Shown: positions 1 through 6,704, counted from the stretch's first letter. The stretch is 15,431 nt of DNA from Planctomycetaceae bacterium UBA4732 (GCA_002404095.1 DHJA01000052.1:29521-44951), one strand, 5' to 3'. Notes: a model not told the origin generated them from the sequence alone. Translations and numbers: made by a program.

Positions 1-87
1 GAGAGGGGTCGGGGGTGAGGGGTTCTACCCGCTGAAGCCATGCCCCCCTCACCCCAACCCCTCTCCCCCGAGTACAGGGGAGAGGGG
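1..87. repeat. C/G-rich inverted-repeat element with two alternative hairpins
   Basis: The segment 1-22 (starting gagaggggtc) is nearly the exact reverse complement of 45-65, with one unmatched base. In addition 58-68 (cccctctcccc) pairs perfectly with 77-87 (ggggagagggg) around an 8-base loop. The middle arm is shared, so the two hairpins exclude each other. Elements of this look are scattered between genes in many GC-rich bacterial genomes (from memory). It may end transcripts entering from the left, although no T-run follows it. No protein is read from it. The element may continue beyond the left edge of the window. Confidence 0.7.
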
Positions 88-107
88 CTTCTGAAACAGA
101 CCCTAAG

Positions 108-136
108 TGTCCATCTTCGCCCCGCGCTGCTACAAT
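108..136 (+). promoter_or_regulatory. Candidate sigma70-type promoter for the cimA leader
   Basis: TACAAT at 131-136 matches five of six bases of the usual -10 box. TGTCCA at 108-113 is a poor -35 box (three of six) at the ideal 17-base spacing. A start near 143 would give a leader of about 215 bases before cimA and place the leader ORF about 65 bases into the transcript. TTGACT at 145-150 is a better -35 hexamer but has no good -10 box at the right distance. This is weak evidence, because planctomycete promoters are often not sharply defined. Confidence 0.35.
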
Positions 137-201
137 AAATAGGGTTGACTTCGATCCACGACCGAGGTTCTCTGGCGTGCCGCGAACTTCTCCAAGCCGA
201 T

Positions 202-252
202 CGACGATGCTGATTACCGAGGCGCGGCGTCCGCGCCGCGCCGTTATCGTCG
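202..252 (+). promoter_or_regulatory. Long leader hairpin enclosing the leader-ORF start codon
   Basis: The inner stem 221-229 (ggcgcggcg) pairs perfectly with 234-242 around a UCCG tetraloop. The outer stem 202-208 (cgacgat) pairs perfectly with 246-252 (atcgtcg), leaving an asymmetric internal loop (209-220 opposite 243-245). The A and U of the leader ATG at 207-209 lie in the outer stem, paired with the Ile/Val codons of the same ORF. Until a ribosome opens it, this hairpin would hold both the start codon and the codons to be sensed. Pairing was found by eye and no energy was computed. Confidence 0.55.
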
Positions 253-272
253 TTTCCATTCCGGGAGGCTGA
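207..272 (+). CDS. Putative 21-residue leader peptide with Val/Ile codon run
   Basis: An ATG at 207 opens a 21-codon frame ending at TGA 270-272. The peptide begins MLITEARRPRR and ends AVIVVSIPGG. Codons 13-18 (243-260) read Val, Ile, Val, Val, Ser, Ile, and a further Ile is codon 3. Leader peptides of branched-chain amino-acid operons carry such runs so that a ribosome stalls when charged tRNA-Ile or tRNA-Val is scarce. The downstream genes, citramalate synthase and valyl-tRNA synthetase, fit that reading. Against it, there is no convincing Shine-Dalgarno sequence before the ATG, and a frame this short can occur by chance in GC-rich DNA. The case rests on codon content, position and the terminator that follows. 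Confidence 0.5.
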   Translation: MLITEARRPRRAVIVVSIPGG

Positions 273-325
273 AGCCGGGGTCCACTCGTTTCACCTGAGT
301 TCGACCGTACCGGCCCTGAAGCCTC
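263..325 (+). promoter_or_regulatory. Candidate antiterminator pairing
   Basis: GAGGCT at 265-270 can pair with AGCCTC at 320-325, and GCCGG at 274-278 with CCGGC at 310-314, with a small internal loop between them. The 3' strand takes bases 312-314 and 320-321 from the left arm of the terminator, so the two structures compete. The 5' strand begins about 4 bases after the last Ile codon and spans the leader stop codon. A ribosome stalled on the early Val/Ile codons would leave most of it free, while one reaching the stop codon would cover it. The helix is only 11 base pairs and was found by hand. Confidence 0.4.
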
Positions 326-347
326 TCGCTTCAGGGCCTTTTTCTTT
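312..347 (+). terminator. Intrinsic terminator (attenuator) just before cimA
   Basis: GGCCCTGAAG at 312-321 and CTTCAGGGCC at 329-338 form a perfect 10-bp stem with a 7-base loop. A T-run with a single C follows (339-347). The cimA ribosome binding site GTGAGGA (348-354) comes next and the ATG is at 359. No gene is seen in the roughly 310 bases upstream that this could terminate, apart from the short leader ORF. The natural reading is therefore conditional termination in the leader of the cimA transcript. The terminator shape is seen directly; its conditional use is inferred. Confidence 0.85.
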
Positions 348-358
348 GTGAGGACGTC

Positions 359-1954
359 ATGACGCGCATCAGCATATACGACACCACGCTGCGCGACGGC
401 AGTCAGGGCGAAGGGGTCAACTTCTCCCTGGTGGATAAGCTCAACATCACGCGCCGCCTGGACGACCTCGGCGTGGACTTTATCGAAGGCGGCTACCCGC
501 TCTCAAACCCCAAGGACTTCGAGTACTTCCAGAAGGTGCGGGAGTTGCCGCTACGCCATGCGAAGATTGCCGCTTTCGGTATGACGCGCCGCAAAGGAAT
601 CGGTCCCCAGGACGACGTCGGCCTTAAGGCGCTCATCGACGCACGCACGCCGATCATCACCATCGTCGGCAAGTCGTGGGATATGCACGTCACGGAGGTG
701 CTGAACGTCAGTCTCGAAGAAAACCTATCCATGATCTCCGATTCCGTCGCTTACTGTAAGGCCGCCGGGCGCGAAGTGTTTTACGACGCCGAACACTTCT
801 TCGACGGCCTGCGCCTCAACCGCGACTACGCCCTGCGAACGCTGCGCGCGGCTCAGGACGCCGGCGCCTCGGTCGTGATCCTGTGCGACACCAACGGCGG
901 CACACTGTCAGAGGAGATCGCCGCTGGCGTGGACGAAGCGCGGCGCCAGCTGACGGTGGATCTCGGCATCCATTGTCACAATGATTGCGACGTGGCGGTG
1001 GCCAATACCCTCGCGGCCGTCGCCAAGGGCGCGACGCAAGTACAAGGCACGATCAACGGCATCGGCGAGCGTTGCGGCAATGTGGATCTCGTAAGTGTCA
1101 TTTCCAACCTGACGCTGAAGCGCGGCCATGAGGTGTTGCGGCCGGGCAGCTTGGCCCGTCTGACGGAAGCGTCGCGCTACGTCTACGAGACGGCCAACAT
1201 GAACTTCCGCAACGGCCAGCCGTTTGTCGGCGCGAGCGCCTTCGCTCACAAGGGTGGTATGCACACGCACGCCGTCGCCCGAAACACCGCTAGTTACGAA
1301 CACATCGACCCGGCCGTCGTGGGCAACGAACGCCGTGTACTCGTGAGCGAACTGTCGGGCCAATCCACGATCCTGACGAAAACAACGAAATATGCGATCG
1401 CCAATGATCGGCCGTTGATGCTGAAAATCCTGAGCCGGGTGCAGGATTTGGAGAACGCGGGTTACGAGTTCGAGGCCGCGGAGGCGTCGTTCGACCTGCT
1501 GGTGCAGAAGGCGGCGGGGATCTATCGGCCGTGGTTCGAGCGGCTGTCGTATCGTGTGGACATTGAGGCCGGAGCGGAGGGCAATCCCCTGACGGAAGCG
1601 CGGGTGAAGGTGCGCGTCGGCGATCAGGAGATGCACACGGTCAGCGAGGGCGACGGCCCGGTGAACGCGCTGGACGGGGCGCTGCGCAAGGCGTTACAGC
1701 CAATCTATCCGCGACTGGCGGAGATGCACTTGGCCGACTACAAGGTGCGCGTGGTGAACGCGCGCGAGGAGACGGCCGCGCGAGTGCGCGTGGTGGTGGA
1801 ATGGCGCGACGGCGAAGGGGTGTGGGGCACGGTGGGCGTGAGCGAGAACATCGTGGAGGCGAGCTGGCTGGCACTGGCGGACGCGGTGGAGTACAAATTG
1901 TTCAAAGACGGCGAATCGCCGAAGCCGTCCGACAAAAAGGAGACCTCGCCATGA
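359..1954 (+). CDS. cimA: (R)-citramalate synthase
   Basis: This 531-residue protein is a full-length member of the citramalate synthase branch of the isopropylmalate/homocitrate synthase family. These enzymes condense acetyl-CoA with pyruvate to give citramalate, the threonine-independent entry to isoleucine. DTTLRDG (residues 8-14) opens the TIM barrel. HCHND (205-209) supplies metal-binding histidines, and NGIGERCGN (233-241) and FAHKGGMHTHA (295-305) are typical of the family. The C-terminal part from about residue 380 fits the LeuA-type dimerisation/allosteric domain, where isoleucine would act. The length of about 530 residues separates it from ordinary LeuA in this group. The start has a ribosome binding site, GTGAGGA, at 348-354. 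It is preceded by the terminator-bearing leader and overlaps the next gene by ATGA. Confusion with another 2-oxoacid synthase is possible but unlikely. Confidence 0.93.
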   Translation: MTRISIYDTTLRDGSQGEGVNFSLVDKLNITRRLDDLGVDFIEGGYPLSNPKDFEYFQKVRELPLRHAKIAAFGMTRRKGIGPQDDVGLKALIDARTPIITIVGKSWDMHVTEVLNVSLEENLSMISDSVAYCKAAGREVFYDAEHFFDGLRLNRDYALRTLRAAQDAGASVVILCDTNGGTLSEEIAAGVDEARRQLTVDLGIHCHNDCDVAVANTLAAVAKGATQVQGTINGIGERCGNVDLVSVISNLTLKRGHEVLRPGSLARLTEASRYVYETANMNFRNGQPFVGASAFAHKGGMHTHAVARNTASYEHIDPAVVGNERRVLVSELSGQSTILTKTTKYAIANDRPLMLKILSRVQDLENAGYEFEAAEASFDLLVQKAAGIYRPWFERLSYRVDIEAGAEGNPLTEARVKVRVGDQEMHTVSEGDGPVNALDGALRKALQPIYPRLAEMHLADYKVRVVNAREETAARVRVVVEWRDGEGVWGTVGVSENIVEASWLALADAVEYKLFKDGESPKPSDKKETSP

Positions 1955-2757
1955 GTACGACCCTAGAACCGCAGACCTCGCCGCCGGAAGCGGATGATCC
2001 GTGGTACATCGGCTGGCGTTACGAACGGCGCGAGGGGCCGGACGGACAGGTGAAGATGGAGCGCGTACCTCTCCGGCAGGAGGATCTGCTATACCCGCAG
2101 GAGGAAGACTTCATCGTGGAAAACCCAGCGCACGAGACCATTTGCGCATATCTAAGGGACGCGATGTTCCAGTATCTGACCAACCAGCCTGGAACTGCCG
2201 TTCTGCATGACTGCCGCGTGGATTGGGGCGTGGAGGGCGTTCAGCCGTTAGGTCCGGACTTTTCCGTCTTCGGCAACGTCCACGGCCCTTGGGATCGCAT
2301 GCGCGGCACCTTTTACGTCGCCGAACTGGACGCCAAGCCGCTATTGGCCGTCGAGGTGACTTCGCCCACTACGCGAAACATCGATCTGGATGATAAGGTG
2401 GATCTGTATTTCCGTGCGGGCGTACCCTATTACGCCGTTGTCGATCCGCGGCCCCTCCCGAATGGGGAATGGGAAATCCGTCTCATGGGCTACCGCCTTG
2501 ACGCGCGCAACCCGGAAAGTTATTTCCGCGCCCGGCTGGACGGTCGCGGCTGGCTGTGGCTTGATACGGTACGCCTATGGCTTGCTGCCGAGGGGAAAGC
2601 CGCCGTTTGTTATGACGAACTAGGCAGTCGCCTGTTAAACCACGTCGAAGCCGTCCAGGCCGTTCAGCAGGCTCAAACACGAGCCGAAGCTGCGGAAGCC
2701 CGTCTAAATGAAGTGGAAGCTGAACTGCGGCGTGCGCGAAGAAGAAAGAAGCCTTGA
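1951..2757 (+). CDS. Uma2-family (DUF820) PD-(D/E)XK nuclease-like protein
   Basis: This 268-residue protein has the conserved core of the Uma2/DUF820 family, which adopts a restriction-endonuclease-like fold. The expected residues are PD at 102-103, VEVTSPT at 134-140 with Glu135, Lys149 in DLDDKVDLY, and AGVPYYAVVDPRP at 156-168. Residues 230-268 are rich in Ala, Glu, Gln and Arg and look like a coiled coil with a basic end. The biological role of Uma2 proteins is not established; they are strongly expanded in cyanobacteria and planctomycetes. The ATG at 1951 is preferred because it overlaps the cimA stop (ATGA, 1951-1954) and follows AAGGAGA at 1936-1942, which suggests translational coupling. 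An in-frame start at 1801 would lie deep inside cimA. Its place between two amino-acid-related genes is unexplained. Confidence 0.88.
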   Translation: MSTTLEPQTSPPEADDPWYIGWRYERREGPDGQVKMERVPLRQEDLLYPQEEDFIVENPAHETICAYLRDAMFQYLTNQPGTAVLHDCRVDWGVEGVQPLGPDFSVFGNVHGPWDRMRGTFYVAELDAKPLLAVEVTSPTTRNIDLDDKVDLYFRAGVPYYAVVDPRPLPNGEWEIRLMGYRLDARNPESYFRARLDGRGWLWLDTVRLWLAAEGKAAVCYDELGSRLLNHVEAVQAVQQAQTRAEAAEARLNEVEAELRRARRRKKP

Positions 2758-2812
2758 GCTTGAGACATTACAGCATATTTCGATCTTTTTTGTGACAAGG
2801 ACGGCGAGGCGC

Positions 2813-5803
2813 ATGGCGACCGAACTTCCCAAGCAGTACGACCCCAAGGAGAGCCAGCGGCGCTGGCTGCGCTTCTGGGACGAGCGCGGCTACTTCCACA
2901 GCGAACCGGACGCCGAGCGCAAGCCGTTCTGCATCGTCATCCCACCGCCGAACGTCACCGGCGCCTTGCACATGGGCCACGCCCTCAACAACACGCTGCA
3001 AGACGTACTCGTCCGCTGGCGGCGTATGCAAGGCTACAACGCCCTGTGGATGCCCGGCACGGACCATGCCGGCATCGCCACGCAGGCCGTGGTCGAGCGG
3101 CGCCTGCGCGACGAGGAAGGGAAAACGCGCCACGACTTTGGGCGCGAGGAGTTGGTGCGCCGCATCTGGCAGTGGAAGGACCAGTACGAGAAGCGCATCC
3201 TCGGCCAGCTGTCCGAACTGGGCTGTTCCTGCGACTGGGAGCGCACGCGCTTCACGCTCGACGAGGTTTGCGCCCGCGCCGTGCGCACTACCTTCTTCCG
3301 CATGTTCCGCGACGGCCTCATCTACCGCGGCAAGCGACTGGTCAACTGGGACACGCAGCTGCAAACGTCGGTGGCCGACGACGAGACGTTCACCGAGACG
3401 GTCAAGGGCGGCTTCTGGACCTTTCGCTATTCGGTAAAGGGGTCGAACGAGTTCATCCGCTTCTCGACGACGCGGCCGGAGACCATGCTTGGCGATGCGG
3501 CCGTGGCCGTCCATCCGAGCGACGAACGCTATCAACATCTCATTGGCAAGACGGTGACGATTCCGTTGAACGGCCGCGAAATACCGATCATCGCGGATGC
3601 TTTATTGGTGAATAAGGACCTCGGCACCGGGGCGGTGAAGGTGACGCCGGCTCACGACCCCAACGACTACGCCTGCGGCCTACGGCACAAACTGCCGCAG
3701 ATCAACATCCTCAACCCCGACGGCACGATCAACGCCAACGGCGGCGCCTATGCCGGCCTCAAGAACTCCGAGGCGCGTCTGCGCGTGACGGAGGACATGG
3801 AAAAGCTCGGCTTCTTCGAGAGCCGTGAGGACCGCGACATCCCGCTTGCCCACAGCGACCGCAGCAAGACGCCCATCGAGCCGCTGTTGTCGGACCAGTG
3901 GTTCGTGAAGATGGAGACGCTCGCGCAGACGGCCATCGACGCCGTGAACGACGGCCGCGTGACCTTCTTCCCTGAGCGCTACAAGTCGGCGTACCTCGAC
4001 TGGCTCGGCGAGAAACGCGACTGGTGCATCAGCCGGCAATTGTGGTGGGGACATCGAATCCCGGTATGGACTCGCCCGGACTGGAATCATGCAAAGGCCA
4101 GCGAGGAGATGAAGGCGTTCGGCCGACAACTTACGAAGTGGAGCGGCGAAGGCCGCACCTGTATGCGCAAGGCATACGTTGATAAGCAGCACTTTGATCT
4201 ACCCGACAGCGTAATTGATCCAAATGCGCAGGATTTCTATGTGTGCGTCCTTGATGACCGTGACTCCGAAGTGATACAGAAACTTGAGGAGTACGGGTTC
4301 AAGCCGGACCTCGACGTACTCGACACCTGGTTCAGCTCCGCCCTCTGGCCGCATTCGACGTTGGGCTGGCCGGAACAAACGCCAGAACTGGATTATTACT
4401 ATCCGACAAGTGTGTTAGTCACAAGCCGCGACATTATCACGCTCTGGGTGGCGCGTATGGTGATGACGGGCCTCTACAATGTCGGCAAAGTCCCGTTTCA
4501 TCACGTCTACATCCACACGAAAATCCTGGACGGTTTCGGCGAGACGATGAGCAAGAGCAAGGGCAACGGCATCGACCCGCTCGACATCATCGAGCGCTAC
4601 GGGGCCGACGCGCTGCGCTTCCAGGTCGTCTACCTCGCCACCGAGAACCAAGACAGCCGGATGCCGGTGTCCAACGTCTGCCCGCATTGCGATACGCTCG
4701 TGCCCGTGAAGCAAGAGCATATGTCGATGCGGACGCGCAAGGTGACGTGCCCGAATTGCAAGAAGCCGTTCCGACCGGGCGGGCCGTGGCCGGCGCCTGA
4801 TCCCGAGTTGCCGACGGCCAAACAGGCGTCGGAGCGCTTTGAGATCGGCCGCAACTTCGCTAATAAACTCTGGAACGCCGCGCGCTTCCTCTTGCTCAAC
4901 CTCGAAGGCTATACGCCGGCGCCGTTGCCCTCGGAAGGTCTACCTATTGAAGATCGCTGGATTCTGAGCCGGCTGGCCACCACCGCGAGCGCGGTGACGG
5001 ATCAGCTCGAAGGCTATCGTTTCAGCGACGCGGTGCGGGCAATTTACGACTTCACATGGTCGGAGTTTTGCGACTGGTATCTGGAGATGAGCAAGGGCCG
5101 GCTGCGCGACGCCGACGGCCGGGCGTTGGCGCAGCGTGTCCTGATCGGCGTACTCGACGCGATCCTGCGATTGGTGCAGCCGATCATGCCGTTTGTGGCG
5201 GAGTCGATCTGGCAAGCGTTGGCCGAGGCGGCGCCGCGGCGCGGTCTACCGGCGCCGATGGACGCGGCCGAGAGCGTGGTAATCGCGCCGTGGCCGGCAT
5301 TTCCAGAGGACTGGAAAGACGCCGCGATGGAAGGGCGCATGGCGCTTATGCAAGAACTGGTGCGCGTGGTGCGAGAGGTGCGCAACCGTTACCAGATCGA
5401 CGCGCGAACGCCGCTGGATGTTAGTGTGCGCTGCCCCGAAAACACGGCGGACGACTTGCGAGCGCTGGCGCCGTTTATCACGTCGCTGGCCGGCGTCGGC
5501 CGGCTCGAATGCGGCCCAACGATTGCGAAGCCGCAGCAGTCAGCGCGGCATGTTCATCCACAGTTCGAGTCGTTTGTCTCACTAACGGGGTTGATCGACC
5601 CGGCGGCGGAGACGAAGCGATCGGAAAAGGAACTAGCCGAGAAGCTGAAACACCTGCAAGCGGCGCGCGGCAAGCTGGGCAACAGCAACTTCGTGGACCG
5701 GGCGCCTGCCGAAGTTGTGCAGCAGCAGCGCGATATGGTAGAAGACCTACAAAAACAGGTGCAAGCGGTCGAAGAGAACTTGCGGGAGTTACGGGAAGGT
5801 TGA
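2813..5803 (+). CDS. valS: Valyl-tRNA synthetase
   Basis: This 996-residue class I aminoacyl-tRNA synthetase attaches valine to tRNA-Val in the cytoplasm. PPPNVTG and HMGH (residues 44-56) are the HIGH signature region, LDTWFSSALWP is the conserved core segment, and TMSKS (578-582) is the KMSKS loop. The anticodon-binding domain follows. The last 70 or so residues form the coiled-coil arm typical of ValRS. After the KMSKS loop there is an insert with two cysteine pairs (C623/C626 and C646/C649), which looks like a zinc knuckle and resembles planctomycete ValRS as I remember it. Editing-domain sequence is present between the two halves of the catalytic core. The ATG at 2813 is chosen because the family N-terminus starts there; an in-frame start at 2708 would overlap uma2 with unrelated sequence. 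It lies 55 bases behind uma2 and is probably cotranscribed. Confidence 0.95.
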   Translation: MATELPKQYDPKESQRRWLRFWDERGYFHSEPDAERKPFCIVIPPPNVTGALHMGHALNNTLQDVLVRWRRMQGYNALWMPGTDHAGIATQAVVERRLRDEEGKTRHDFGREELVRRIWQWKDQYEKRILGQLSELGCSCDWERTRFTLDEVCARAVRTTFFRMFRDGLIYRGKRLVNWDTQLQTSVADDETFTETVKGGFWTFRYSVKGSNEFIRFSTTRPETMLGDAAVAVHPSDERYQHLIGKTVTIPLNGREIPIIADALLVNKDLGTGAVKVTPAHDPNDYACGLRHKLPQINILNPDGTINANGGAYAGLKNSEARLRVTEDMEKLGFFESREDRDIPLAHSDRSKTPIEPLLSDQWFVKMETLAQTAIDAVNDGRVTFFPERYKSAYLDWLGEKRDWCISRQLWWGHRIPVWTRPDWNHAKASEEMKAFGRQLTKWSGEGRTCMRKAYVDKQHFDLPDSVIDPNAQDFYVCVLDDRDSEVIQKLEEYGFKPDLDVLDTWFSSALWPHSTLGWPEQTPELDYYYPTSVLVTSRDIITLWVARMVMTGLYNVGKVPFHHVYIHTKILDGFGETMSKSKGNGIDPLDIIERYGADALRFQVVYLATENQDSRMPVSNVCPHCDTLVPVKQEHMSMRTRKVTCPNCKKPFRPGGPWPAPDPELPTAKQASERFEIGRNFANKLWNAARFLLLNLEGYTPAPLPSEGLPIEDRWILSRLATTASAVTDQLEGYRFSDAVRAIYDFTWSEFCDWYLEMSKGRLRDADGRALAQRVLIGVLDAILRLVQPIMPFVAESIWQALAEAAPRRGLPAPMDAAESVVIAPWPAFPEDWKDAAMEGRMALMQELVRVVREVRNRYQIDARTPLDVSVRCPENTADDLRALAPFITSLAGVGRLECGPTIAKPQQSARHVHPQFESFVSLTGLIDPAAETKRSEKELAEKLKHLQAARGKLGNSNFVDRAPAEVVQQQRDMVEDLQKQVQAVEENLRELREG

Positions 5804-5834
5804 ATCGTCCCCCCGCGGTCCTATCATAAGAAGG

Positions 5835-5889
5835 TCTCACGCAAAGGCGCAAAGCGAATTTCTTTGCGCCTTTGCGCCTTTGCGTGAGA
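5835..5889. repeat. Perfect 20-bp palindromic intergenic repeat
   Basis: The 20 bases 5835-5854 (tctcacgcaaaggcgcaaag) are the exact reverse complement of 5870-5889. The inner part of the right arm is duplicated (tttgcgcc at 5863-5870 and 5871-5878), so the left arm can pair in two registers. This is a long hairpin without a clean T-run, in the 109-base gap between valS and the next gene. Similar TTTGCGCC/GGCGCAAA palindromes are dispersed in many bacterial genomes (from memory). It may serve as a transcript end or stabiliser for valS. It lies 23 bases before the downstream ATG. Confidence 0.8.
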
Positions 5890-5912
5890 TCATTTAACCC
5901 GGGGCGCGGACC

Positions 5913-6704
5913 ATGCTGGCGCGGAAATACCTCTTTCCCCACGTCATCGAGATGAACTACCAGGCCGGCCGGCGCTTGGGCGTCAACGTCTATCTCATCG
6001 ACGGCGGCACGGAGTTCGCGCTCATTGATATCGGCTATCTCGATGGCGTGGACGAGATCGTCGAGCTGATCCGGCAGATGGATTTCAACCTGTCCACCTG
6101 CAAAATGGTCATCGCCACGCACGCCGACGCCGACCACGTTCAGGGGGCGGCCCACGTCCGTAAGCTGCTCAAGACCAAGATCGCCGCCCACCCGAAGTCC
6201 GTGGAACCGATGGAGACCGGCGACGAAATCTTGACATTCTCAACGATCAAGGCCCAGAATTTCCACATCCCCATGCCGCGCTGTAAGGTGGACGTGAAGC
6301 TCAACGAGGGCGATGTGATCCAAGTGGGCAATCTCGGCCTACAGGTCTGGCACACGCCCGGCCACACTTCGGGTCAGCTGAGTTTCAAGCTCGGCAATCT
6401 CCTTTTCAGCGGCGACAACATTTTCAAGGACAGCTGCGTCGGCGTCATCGACGCCCACCACGGCTCGAACATACCGGAGTTTCTAGAGTCGCTAAAGCGC
6501 ATTAAAGGCGACGACGCCGAGTTCTTGTTGCCGAGTCACGGCCCCGTCTTCCGCCGCGATCCGCGCGTCTTGCAAAAGGCCATCGACCGGCTGACGCAGT
6601 ACCAGTACATGGCCGACTTCGGCACTTGCGCTGTCAGCTGGCCGCTGCTGGACGAGTGGGAAAAGGACGTGAGCGCGGGCAAAATGCCAGATTTCCGGCG
6701 TTAA
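5913..6704 (+). CDS. Metallo-beta-lactamase-fold hydrolase with HxDxDH motif
   Basis: This 263-residue protein has the metallo-beta-lactamase fold. The metal motif reads THADADHVQG (residues 69-78), so His70, Asp74 and His75 are in place but the usual second histidine is Asp72. Further ligands fit HTPGHTSG (147-154, His151), SGDNIF (166-171, Asp168) and PSHG (207-210, His209). Glyoxalase II-like and other hydrolases share this layout, and the substrate cannot be told from the sequence. There is no signal peptide, so it is probably cytoplasmic. The ATG follows GGGGCGCGG, a weak ribosome binding site. The gene is separated from valS by a palindrome and converges on the minus-strand gene ending at 6709, with only four bases between stops. 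It is complete, with normal length for a single-domain member. Confidence 0.85.
   Translation: MLARKYLFPHVIEMNYQAGRRLGVNVYLIDGGTEFALIDIGYLDGVDEIVELIRQMDFNLSTCKMVIATHADADHVQGAAHVRKLLKTKIAAHPKSVEPMETGDEILTFSTIKAQNFHIPMPRCKVDVKLNEGDVIQVGNLGLQVWHTPGHTSGQLSFKLGNLLFSGDNIFKDSCVGVIDAHHGSNIPEFLESLKRIKGDDAEFLLPSHGPVFRRDPRVLQKAIDRLTQYQYMADFGTCAVSWPLLDEWEKDVSAGKMPDFRR

Noticed and set aside
1..110. CRISPR array or transposon end
   Set aside because: There is no repeat-spacer periodicity and no transposase frame nearby; the pattern is a simple set of inverted repeats.
312..347. Terminator as the ordinary end of an upstream operon
   Set aside because: No gene is seen in the roughly 310 bases before it, and it abuts the cimA ribosome binding site, so a regulatory role is more likely. 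An unseen RNA gene upstream cannot be fully excluded.
200..358. T-box or metabolite riboswitch in the cimA leader
   Set aside because: I found no T-box sequence (AGGGUGGNACCGCG-like) and no recognisable riboswitch core; the leader ORF with Val/Ile codons explains the layout better.
908..1636. Minus-strand 242-codon open frame inside cimA
   Set aside because: It is a shadow of the strongly supported citramalate synthase frame, a common effect in GC-rich DNA; its translation shows no recognisable family.
2708..2812. Longer start at 2708 for valyl-tRNA synthetase
   Set aside because: The extension overlaps uma2 and does not resemble ValRS; the family N-terminus begins at 2813.
2768..3538. Minus-strand 256-codon open frame inside valS
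   Set aside because: It overlaps conserved ValRS sequence including the HIGH region; low-complexity Arg/Ala/Val-rich translation with no motif.
5478..6191. Minus-strand 237-codon open frame across the valS end, the palindrome and the hydrolase start
   Set aside because: It runs antisense through two well-supported genes and a palindromic repeat; no family resemblance.
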